From positions 1 through 11,612 of the forward strand of contig CALFYS010000012.1 in NCBI GenBank assembly GCA_937952245.1: 11,612 nucleotides of DNA, given 5' to 3'. A program made the translations under genes and the position numbers. The notes beneath the pieces were generated by a model. The model made no database searches. It was given only the letters and a program-made list of their open reading frames with translations, and was not told the DNA's origin. This DNA is from an uncultured Alphaproteobacteria bacterium. Lineage in GTDB: Bacteria > Pseudomonadota > Alphaproteobacteria > Puniceispirillales > UBA1172. This document shows, in pieces, positions 1-6,179 of the stretch (the first letter of the stretch is position 1; each line of letters starts with the position of its first letter).

Positions 1-23
1 ATTCAACCTATCGTTTTCATTGG

Positions 24-64
24 GTCTTCATGTCTTCTTTCCGTCTTCAGGTGTTCAGGTCTTC
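24..64. repeat. Short degenerate GTCTTC octamer repeat
   Basis: On the plus strand the hexamer GTCTTC occurs at 24-29, 32-37, 43-48 and 59-64, with a one-mismatch copy (GTGTTC) at 51-56. Steps between copies are 8, 11, 8 and 8 bases, so this is an imperfect octamer repeat. It covers the stop codon and last codons of the dehydrogenase gene (ends at 55) and its 3' flank. No open frame of useful length starts in bases 1-54 on the minus strand: the two ATGs there reach stops after four or five codons. Confidence 0.6.
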
Positions 65-990
65 ACGCCTTTCATTGCCCGTTGCGCCGCGATCAATTTT
101 TGATCACGCTCTTCGGCAAGGGTTTTGAAATCACGTCCGTTTTCTTCGTCCGCGATGCCTTTTTCCAACATGGCGATCACATCCGGCGTTAATTCAGGCG
201 TTCCCATTGTCTGCCACCATGTTTTAAAACTTGGGCCAAATCGTTCACAGAATGTGCCGATACCGCCGCCACCTGAACCAAGGCTAAACAGCATATGCGG
301 CCCCATCACCGACCAGCGCAAGCCCGGCCCTGCCGTCACCGCTTTATCGACATCTTCGACACTGGCCACGCCTTCTGCCACAAGGCTGATCGCTTCCCGC
401 CAGAGCGCGGCTTGCAATCTGTTGGCGACATGGGCAGGCACTTCTTTCATGACGCGGATGGTTTCTTTGCCGCAATTTTCATAAAACGCCGCCGCCCGAT
501 CCAAGACATCAGGGGCTGTTTTTTCATTGCCCAGCAATTCCACCAAGGGAATCAAATGCGGCGGGTTAAACGGATGCCCCAGAATAAATCGCGATGGGTC
601 TTGCCATGCCGCCTGCATATCTTTGATCAACAGGCCTGAAGAACTGGTGGCAACAATCGCATCCTGCCCCAAGGCGGGTTCCATCAAACGATAGGTTTCA
701 TGTTTAATGTCGATCCGTTCCGGCACGCTTTCTTGAATAAAATCGGCACCTTCAACCGCTGCTGCGACCTGATCAACATATCGAATACGCGACGGTGAAG
801 CCCCGTCTACAATCAACCCAAGATCATTGAGACTGCCCCAAGCCTGATCAATATAGGCTTTTGTTTTAGAGGCGTTATCAGGGTCGGGATCATAATTGAT
901 CACATCATAACCTGACGCCAGAAAAAGCGCGCTCCAACTTGCGCCAATCACGCCTGACCCGACAATGCCAATGGTGTTGATTGCTGTCAT
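55..990 (-). CDS. 3-hydroxyacyl-CoA dehydrogenase family protein, L-carnitine dehydrogenase-like
   Basis: NAD-dependent oxidation of a 3-hydroxy acid to a 3-keto acid is the family reaction; L-carnitine to 3-dehydrocarnitine is the likely one here. In the 311-aa product the Rossmann motif GSGVIG is at residues 11-16, with an acidic D34 at the end of the second strand that favours NAD. The catalytic His-Glu pair is H139 (GHPFNPP) and E151, with N190 in HVANRLQ. The C-terminal part holds GPGLRW and GPHMLF, which resemble carnitine dehydrogenase and lambda-crystallin/gulonate dehydrogenase relatives. The ATG at 990 was preferred over a GTG at 993 because GAGGG lies 5 nt before the ATG. The length is that of a single-domain enzyme; the C-terminal thioesterase fused to some rhizobial carnitine dehydrogenases is absent. 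It is the last gene visible in the operon, 21 nt after an SDR. The BKACE gene nearby supports a role in making a beta-keto acid. The substrate is inferred, not shown. Confidence 0.85.
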   Translation of the reverse strand: MTAINTIGIVGSGVIGASWSALFLASGYDVINYDPDPDNASKTKAYIDQAWGSLNDLGLIVDGASPSRIRYVDQVAAAVEGADFIQESVPERIDIKHETYRLMEPALGQDAIVATSSSGLLIKDMQAAWQDPSRFILGHPFNPPHLIPLVELLGNEKTAPDVLDRAAAFYENCGKETIRVMKEVPAHVANRLQAALWREAISLVAEGVASVEDVDKAVTAGPGLRWSVMGPHMLFSLGSGGGGIGTFCERFGPSFKTWWQTMGTPELTPDVIAMLEKGIADEENGRDFKTLAEERDQKLIAAQRAMKGVKT

Positions 991-995
991 CACAT

Positions 996-1000
996 CCCTC
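996..1000 (-). promoter_or_regulatory. Ribosome binding site deciding the dehydrogenase start
   Basis: GAGGG on the minus strand stands 5 nt upstream of the ATG at 990 and only 2 nt upstream of the alternative GTG at 993. This spacing favours the ATG. Confidence 0.65.
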
Positions 1001-1011
1001 TTACATAAGCC

Positions 1012-1773
1012 TTAAAACAATCCGGGTTGAAGGGGCGAGGCCGCCACCAACCCGCCATCAACCGTCAAGGTCTGGCCGGTGACAAAACCCGCTTCATCCG
1101 AAAGCAAATACACCGCCGCCTTGGCAATATCTTGCGGCGCGCCAAATCGCCCCGCGGCGTGGCGTGCCAAGGCATCTCTTTTCGCAAGATCAGGGTCTTT
1201 CGCCAGATCAAAAGCCGCATCCGCCATCCCAGTCATAATCCAGCCCGGGCAAATCGCGTTACAGCGTATTTTTTCATGGCCATGATCGACCGCAATCGAC
1301 CGTGTCAATCCATGCACAAAAGCTTTGGACGCGTTATATAACGCCATGGATGGATCCGCGTGATGGCCAGAAATAGACCCGATATTGACAATCGCCCCAC
1401 CGCCCGATGCCGCCATTAATGGGATCATGGCACGGCACATGAAAAACACCCCTTTGGCGTTAATCCCCATGACTTGATCCCAATCATCATCGCTGCTTTC
1501 CGTGACGGTTTTTTCAACCTGCACGCCAGCGTTATTCACCAGCATATGCAAGCCGCCATATTGCGATTGGATATGCGATTTCAACGCGTCAACATCATCC
1601 TTATTGCTGACATCCAGCTGTTGCCAATCAACATCAGGGTGAAGATCATGAGGACGATCACCTCGACCGCAGGTGATGACGCGCGCGCCTTTTTCCTGCA
1701 AGGCTGAAACAATCGCCGCCCCAATCCCGCGGCTGCCGCCAGTTACAACAGCAATCTTTTGCGATAAATCCAT
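1012..1773 (-). CDS. SDR-family NAD(P)-dependent oxidoreductase (first of two)
   Basis: Classical short-chain dehydrogenase/reductase of 253 aa, the usual length. It has the cofactor motif TGGSRGIG at residues 11-18, NNAG at 80-83, the catalytic serine S133 (NIGS), and Y146-x3-K150 (YNASK). CNAICPG follows at about 171-177, and VDGG near the C-terminus is typical. It interconverts an alcohol and a ketone or aldehyde; the substrate cannot be read from the sequence. It lies 23 nt after the aldehyde dehydrogenase stop and 21 nt before the carnitine-dehydrogenase-like gene, so it belongs to the same operon. It shares specific segments with the other SDR at 4232-4996 (VEKT after the NAG motif; a DP pair before the catalytic tyrosine; DHG before the ICPG motif), so the two look like paralogues. 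Possible roles are 3-hydroxybutyrate/acetoacetate interconversion downstream of BKACE, or oxidation of another hydroxy-quaternary amine; both are guesses. No strong Shine-Dalgarno precedes the ATG. Confidence 0.87.
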   Translation of the reverse strand: MDLSQKIAVVTGGSRGIGAAIVSALQEKGARVITCGRGDRPHDLHPDVDWQQLDVSNKDDVDALKSHIQSQYGGLHMLVNNAGVQVEKTVTESSDDDWDQVMGINAKGVFFMCRAMIPLMAASGGGAIVNIGSISGHHADPSMALYNASKAFVHGLTRSIAVDHGHEKIRCNAICPGWIMTGMADAAFDLAKDPDLAKRDALARHAAGRFGAPQDIAKAAVYLLSDEAGFVTGQTLTVDGGLVAASPLQPGLF

Positions 1774-1796
1774 CTGTTTAATCCATCATCAGGACG

Positions 1797-3224
1797 TTAA
1801 TGCGCGATCATCACGTGGCGCGGCACGGTATAATCTTCCAGCGCGTAAATCGACATATCCTTACCATAGCCAGATGCTTTCATGCCGCCATGGGGCATTT
1901 CAGAAACCCCAACAAGATGGGTGTTGACCCAAGTGATGCCGTATCGAAGGCGGGCGACGGTCTGCATGGCGCGCCCGACATTTTCAGTCCAGACAGATGC
2001 GGACAGCCCATAGCGCGTGTCATTGGCCCAAGCAATGGCTTGATCAACATCTTTAAAGCGGGTGGCGGTAACGACCGGGCCAAAGATTTCTTCTTCAACC
2101 ACCATATCGCCTTGCTCCGCATTGGCAATCAATGTTGGTTCAACAAAAAATCCACTGCCTGACATGGCCTGACCGCCAGTCACAACCTCAAGTCTTTTGT
2201 CATTCTGCACCGCGTCCAAAACATTGGAAACACGTTCAAACTGACCTTGGGTGATGATCGGCCCCATTTCCGTGCCTTCTGTTTCAGGCAAGCCTGTTTT
2301 GATCGAAGACACCGCGGAGGCCATATCCGCCACAAAACGATCATAAATCGCATCAGCCACGTAATAACGGCACGGCTGGGTGCAATCCTGACCCGCGTTA
2401 TAGAAAGAGAACATTTTCAGGTTTTCAATGACCTTTTCAACATCAGCATCATCATAAATAATGACAGGAGCTTTGCCGCCCAGCTCAAGATGGGTGTTTT
2501 TGATGGTTTTTGACGCGGCTTCCAGCACACGGCTGGCGGTTCGGATCGAGCCGGTCAATGAGATAAACTCAATACCATCATGATTGATCAATTGATCGCC
2601 GGTGGACTCCCCCCGACCTGAGATGATATTAACCACCCCTTTCGGGTAAATATCAGCCAGTATCCCCACCATTTTCAACGTGCTTAATGGCGTCAGCTCT
2701 GATGGTTTCAACACCATCGTGCAGCCTGTTGCCAAGGGCGGGGCTAATTTCCATGCCGCCATCATTAACGGATAATTCCATGGGCTGATGCTGGCGACAA
2801 CACCCACAGGATCACGCCGGATCATGGAGGTAAAGCCTTCCATATATTCGCCAGCGGCGATACCGCTCATGTTTCGGACCGCCCCTGCCATAAAGCGGAA
2901 CAGATCAACACAAGCGCCCATTTCATCAAGGGCGGCATCCAAAGGCTTACCAGTATCAAGGGATTCGATTTTGGCAAAATCATTAATCTCTGCTTCTAGG
3001 CGATTGGCAACCTCCAGCAAAAGGCCTGAACGTTCACCCGGGGTTTTGGCGGCGAAACTTTCAAAAGCTTCTGTTGATGCTCTGACCGCGGCATCGACCT
3101 GTTCTGGTGTTGCTTCTTTAATCTCGCAAATCACCTCCCCCGTGGCGGGGTTCAGCACTGGTACCGCAGCGCCCGCCCCTTCAATTTTTTCCCCATTAAT
3201 CAGAAATTCTTTGCTCATTTCCAT
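1797..3224 (-). CDS. Aldehyde dehydrogenase, PatD/betaine-aldehyde dehydrogenase-like
   Basis: NAD-dependent oxidation of an aldehyde to the acid in the cytoplasm. The 475-aa product is a full ALDH-superfamily protein: SPWNYP with N150, K173 in VLKPSE, the general base E247 in LELGGKAP, and the nucleophile C281 in NAGQDCT. EEEIFGPV follows at about 377-384. The end (ALEDYTVPRHVM) and the GQDCT surroundings resemble gamma-aminobutyraldehyde dehydrogenase (PatD/YdcW, about 474 aa), whose family also takes betaine aldehyde and related trimethylamino aldehydes. The frame is open from a GTG at 3251, but the ATG at 3224 has GGGGAG 6 nt upstream and gives the family length, so it was chosen. In context, candidate substrates are betaine aldehyde (if choline is oxidised), malic semialdehyde (if the Rieske enzyme cleaves carnitine), or trimethylaminobutyraldehyde. 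The sequence does not decide between them. Confidence 0.92.
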   Translation of the reverse strand: MEMSKEFLINGEKIEGAGAAVPVLNPATGEVICEIKEATPEQVDAAVRASTEAFESFAAKTPGERSGLLLEVANRLEAEINDFAKIESLDTGKPLDAALDEMGACVDLFRFMAGAVRNMSGIAAGEYMEGFTSMIRRDPVGVVASISPWNYPLMMAAWKLAPPLATGCTMVLKPSELTPLSTLKMVGILADIYPKGVVNIISGRGESTGDQLINHDGIEFISLTGSIRTASRVLEAASKTIKNTHLELGGKAPVIIYDDADVEKVIENLKMFSFYNAGQDCTQPCRYYVADAIYDRFVADMASAVSSIKTGLPETEGTEMGPIITQGQFERVSNVLDAVQNDKRLEVVTGGQAMSGSGFFVEPTLIANAEQGDMVVEEEIFGPVVTATRFKDVDQAIAWANDTRYGLSASVWTENVGRAMQTVARLRYGITWVNTHLVGVSEMPHGGMKASGYGKDMSIYALEDYTVPRHVMIAH

Positions 3225-3230
3225 AACGCT

Positions 3231-3236
3231 CTCCCC
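3231..3236 (-). promoter_or_regulatory. Strong ribosome binding site of the aldehyde dehydrogenase
   Basis: Minus-strand GGGGAG lies 6 nt before the ATG at 3224. It decides that start over a GTG codon 27 nt further upstream. Confidence 0.75.
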
Positions 3237-3271
3237 TTTATATGATTTCACCTGATTATCATTTCATTTGG

Positions 3272-4207
3272 TTAAAACCCAACTTGATCACCGCCTTTTA
3301 ACGCCAAGCGTTCTCGGGCTTCTTCCGGCGTTGCGATGGTCAAGGATAGGTCTTCAACGATGCTTTTGATTTTGCTGACTTGGTCGGCGTTGCTTTTCGC
3401 CAACTCGCCCTTGCCGATGTAAAGACTGTCTTCAAGCCCAACACGGACATTGCCGCCAAGCACGCTGGCGGTGGAGGCAAACCCCATCTGGTGTTTGCCC
3501 GCGGCCAGAACCGACCATTCATAATCATCACCAAACAAGCGTTCGGCGACATTATTCATATGGACAAGGTTATCAATTTCAGCCCCCGCCCCGCCAAGGA
3601 TTCCATAAATAAACTGCAAGAAAAACGGCGGTTTGATCAGCCCTTTATCAACAAAATAAGCGACATTATAAAGATGGCCTAAATCATAACATTCCATTTC
3701 AAACTTCGTGCCATGGCCTTCGCCCAAATCTTGTAAGACATATTCAATATCGCCAAAGGTATTCCTGAAAATGAAGTCTTTTGTCATCTTCAGAAATTCA
3801 GGCTCCCATTCATGTTGAAAATCTTTGTATTTATCCAGCAACGGGAAAATTCCAAAATTCATTGAGCCCATATTGAGCGAACACATCTCAGGGCTGGCGC
3901 GTCTTGCGGCGGCAAGACGTTCGTCCAAAGTCATGCCCAACCCCCCGCCGGTGGAGATATTGATGACGGCATTGCTGCTTTGCTTAATGACCGGCAAAAA
4001 CTCCATAAACACATCAGGGTCAGCCGTGGGGCGGCCGTTTTCAGGGTCTCGCGCATGAAGATGGATAATTGATGCCCCGGCCTCTGACGCGGCAATGGCT
4101 TCATGGGCTATATCTTTTGGCGTGATGGGCAGGTAAGGCGACATGGTGGGCGTATGAATTCCGCCTGTCACCGCACACGTAATGATAACCGATTTTGCCC
4201 TTGCCAT
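3272..4207 (-). CDS. Beta-keto acid cleavage enzyme (BKACE, DUF849), probable 3-dehydrocarnitine type
   Basis: BKACE proteins are zinc enzymes that condense a beta-keto acid with acetyl-CoA and split it into acetoacetate and a new acyl-CoA. The 311-aa product carries the family signatures: TGGIHTPTMSPYLPITP near residues 14-30, the zinc ligands H49 and H51 in HLHARD, S85 in NISTGGG, E172 in MECYD, and R255/E259/D260 in RVGLED. E259 is the third expected zinc ligand. From memory of the Kce structure (H46, H48, S82, E143, R226, E230, D231), each of these residues has a counterpart. It is longer than Kce (about 276 aa), with extra sequence between the STGGG motif and E172. AGGAGA precedes the ATG at a good distance. 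The neighbouring carnitine-dehydrogenase-like gene points to 3-dehydrocarnitine as substrate, giving a glycine-betaine thioester plus acetoacetate. Family assignment is firm; the substrate is inferred from context. Confidence 0.92.
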   Translation of the reverse strand: MARAKSVIITCAVTGGIHTPTMSPYLPITPKDIAHEAIAASEAGASIIHLHARDPENGRPTADPDVFMEFLPVIKQSSNAVINISTGGGLGMTLDERLAAARRASPEMCSLNMGSMNFGIFPLLDKYKDFQHEWEPEFLKMTKDFIFRNTFGDIEYVLQDLGEGHGTKFEMECYDLGHLYNVAYFVDKGLIKPPFFLQFIYGILGGAGAEIDNLVHMNNVAERLFGDDYEWSVLAAGKHQMGFASTASVLGGNVRVGLEDSLYIGKGELAKSNADQVSKIKSIVEDLSLTIATPEEARERLALKGGDQVGF

Positions 4208-4231
4208 CGTCTTCTCCTATACCGTCATGCC

Positions 4232-4996
4232 CTATAATTTCATCTGTTGAACTTGCGCCGTCAGCCCGCCATCCAGCACCCATAATTGACCGGAGGCATA
4301 GCGGGCTTCATCCCCCGCCAGCCAATTGACAAGCCCCGCGACATCATCCGGCGTACCATAGCGACCAATCGGGTGAACATCCCGCACCGCTGTCTTCAGG
4401 CTTTCAATATCCCCGCTGTCACCAAAGAAGCTTTGCAGCATTGGCGTGTCGATATATCCCGGGCAAATCGCATTAACCCGAATATTATCCTGACCATGAT
4501 CACAAGCCATGGCACGGGTCAGGGCATGAACCGCCCCTTTGGTGGCGCAATACGCCGCCAGATGCGGGTCAGCGATAAACCCATCATAAGAACCAAAATT
4601 GATGATCGAGCCTGCCCCTGTTTTTCGCATCAGTGGCAAAACCATTTTAGAGACCAAAAACGTGCCGGTGACATTAACCGCAAAGATCAGATTCCATTCT
4701 TCAAGGCTGGTGTCTTCGATTGTTTTTTCAATTTCAATCCCCGCGGCGTTCACCAAAATATCAACCTGATTTTCATGCCCTTCAACATCAGCGATCATCG
4801 CTTTCACGCTGTCTTCTGAGGTCACATCAAGGGGAATATACCGCATCCCTTCGGGCATTTCGGTTTTTGGAGCGTCACGATCAACCGCGATCACCCTTGC
4901 GCCTTCACGGTGAAGCCGGGCACAAATCGCCGTTCCAATACCGCCTGTCCCGCCAGTAACAATTGCAACTCGATTAAGAAGGGGGCTGTCCGTCAT
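4232..4996 (-). CDS. SDR-family NAD(P)-dependent oxidoreductase (second of two)
   Basis: Classical SDR of 254 aa. The cofactor motif TGGTGGIG is at residues 14-21, an acidic D39 ends the second strand (suggesting NAD over NADP), NAAG is at 83-86, the catalytic S136 is in NFGS, and Y149-x3-K153 is in YCATK. VNAICPG and LDGG complete the fold signature. The ATG lies 2 nt after the Rieske oxygenase stop codon with only a weak GGA upstream, which suggests translational coupling. The BKACE gene follows after 24 nt. It is related to the SDR at 1012-1773: both have an IEKT/VEKT segment after the NAG motif, a DP pair before the active-site tyrosine, and a DHG segment before ICPG. The substrate is not identifiable; oxidation of a hydroxylated quaternary amine or of 3-hydroxybutyrate are options from context only. 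Confidence 0.87.
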   Translation of the reverse strand: MTDSPLLNRVAIVTGGTGGIGTAICARLHREGARVIAVDRDAPKTEMPEGMRYIPLDVTSEDSVKAMIADVEGHENQVDILVNAAGIEIEKTIEDTSLEEWNLIFAVNVTGTFLVSKMVLPLMRKTGAGSIINFGSYDGFIADPHLAAYCATKGAVHALTRAMACDHGQDNIRVNAICPGYIDTPMLQSFFGDSGDIESLKTAVRDVHPIGRYGTPDDVAGLVNWLAGDEARYASGQLWVLDGGLTAQVQQMKL

Positions 4997-4998
4997 CG

Positions 4999-6135
4999 TT
5001 AAATATCCAAATAAGCTTTACGAATAAGAGAATGGAAATGATGAACAGCGTGTTCGCTTAAACCGCTGTCATCAGGGTCAATCATATAGCGCCCTTGTTG
5101 ATAAGCCGGGGTTTGCATCCCCCGCTGAACGCTCTCAACAAGGCCAATGTCTTCAGGCTGTAAAACATCATCAATGAATTTGATCGCCTCCACTTCTTCG
5201 GCAGAAGGCGTCGGGTTTTCAAAGAAGAAATCAAATTCTTCATAGGTTTCTTCAGGGCCAACAGGGTAGAACCGCCAGACCATGAAATTGCCCGACCCGG
5301 GGTAGCGCATCAAGGTTGTATTCGGCCATAAAAACCACACGGCGTGATCAGTGACTTCAGCGCTATCGGTGCTATAGGCTTTATTATCCGTCCGCCCTGC
5401 TTTCGCCATATGGCTGGAATAAATGCCATGGGTTTTGACTTTATACGTATCCATTTCGATCAATGTGCAAAAGTCACGATGCGCCACCGGACAGTGATAA
5501 CATTCAAGAAAGTTATCAACCACGGATTTCCAATTGGCTTTGATGGTATAGGTCAGGCGATGGGAAAAGGTGAGTTTCCCCAAATCCGGCGCGTAGGACA
5601 TAATCTCATCAGCCAGCGCCCCTGATTGCGCCGATAATGGCGCAGCATCCGGATCAAGATTCACAAAGACCATATGGCAGAAAATTTCAATCCGCACTTG
5701 ATCAAGGCAGAAATCATCAGGGTTGAAGTTATCCATAAATTGGGATTGGCGGGCTTCTAAAAACCGGCCATCAAGATCATAAGACCACGCGTGATACGGG
5801 CAAATCACCCGTTTCGTTTTGCCTTGGCCGGAAAGAAGCTCATGGCCACGGTGTTTACAAACATTATAAAACGCCCGCAAATTATCGTTCTTATCGCGAA
5901 TGGCGACAATGCTCTGGCCTTGGATGGACATGGTGACATATGACCCTGGCTCCGTAAGGTTTTCTTCATGGCAGAGGAATTGCCACGATTTATGGAAAAT
6001 TTCCTTTTGGTCAACATTCAGCCATTGCGGATCAATGTAGGCGTTTTTATGCATGGAAAGTGACTTGCGAGGATCATCATCCCAACCCTTAAAGAGAGCG
6101 GATGCATCGCCGTGATTTTTTGTCATATCGTTCAT
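4999..6135 (-). CDS. Rieske non-heme iron oxygenase, CntA/YeaW-like quaternary amine oxygenase alpha subunit
   Basis: Terminal oxygenase that uses O2 and electrons from a reductase partner to oxidise a quaternary ammonium substrate. The 378-aa product has the Rieske [2Fe-2S] motif C93-x-H95 and C112-x2-H115 (NVCKHRGH and CPYHAW). The C-terminal mononuclear iron site is E211 (bridging), H214, H219 and D329 (NFLECYHCPVAH and QPEDIGLVESVQRG). Glutamate rather than the common aspartate at the bridging position, the LVESVQRG block and the length all match carnitine monooxygenase CntA (about 371 aa) and YeaW better than the longer GbcA or stachydrine demethylase. Known relatives act on carnitine (giving trimethylamine and malic semialdehyde), butyrobetaine, betaine or choline. 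The ATG at 6135 has AAAGGTG 5 nt upstream; a GTG at 6141 would add two residues. It sits 44 nt after betC. No reductase gene (CntB-like) is visible in the window. Family is firm, substrate is not. Confidence 0.92.
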   Translation of the reverse strand: MNDMTKNHGDASALFKGWDDDPRKSLSMHKNAYIDPQWLNVDQKEIFHKSWQFLCHEENLTEPGSYVTMSIQGQSIVAIRDKNDNLRAFYNVCKHRGHELLSGQGKTKRVICPYHAWSYDLDGRFLEARQSQFMDNFNPDDFCLDQVRIEIFCHMVFVNLDPDAAPLSAQSGALADEIMSYAPDLGKLTFSHRLTYTIKANWKSVVDNFLECYHCPVAHRDFCTLIEMDTYKVKTHGIYSSHMAKAGRTDNKAYSTDSAEVTDHAVWFLWPNTTLMRYPGSGNFMVWRFYPVGPEETYEEFDFFFENPTPSAEEVEAIKFIDDVLQPEDIGLVESVQRGMQTPAYQQGRYMIDPDDSGLSEHAVHHFHSLIRKAYLDI

Positions 6136-6140
6136 CGTCA

Positions 6141-6147
6141 CACCTTT
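6141..6147 (-). promoter_or_regulatory. Ribosome binding site favouring the Rieske ATG start
   Basis: Minus-strand AAAGGTG lies 5 nt before the ATG at 6135. A GTG at 6141 in the same frame has a weaker CAGG upstream and remains possible. Confidence 0.5.
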
Positions 6148-6179
6148 ACCTGTTCTTTAGGTTCAGCAATTATTTGGCC

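Noticed and set aside
1..54. Start of another gene downstream of the dehydrogenase
   Set aside because: Both minus-strand ATGs (at 31 and 20) meet a stop within five codons; any next gene must begin beyond the window.
3225..3251. Nine-codon N-terminal extension of the aldehyde dehydrogenase from a GTG at 3251
   Set aside because: The ATG at 3224 has a strong GGGGAG at the right distance and gives the family length.
3225..3271. Repeated TGAAAT(G/C)A words and a short ATGAT/ATCAT inverted pair between BKACE and aldehyde dehydrogenase genes
   Set aside because: The stem is too short and A/T-rich for a terminator, and no T-tract follows on the transcribed strand; probably plain intergenic spacer.
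4286..4819. Plus-strand open frame of 177 codons opposite the second SDR
   Set aside because: It lies wholly within a strongly supported minus-strand SDR gene, has no recognisable motif and no ribosome binding site; it is a shadow frame.
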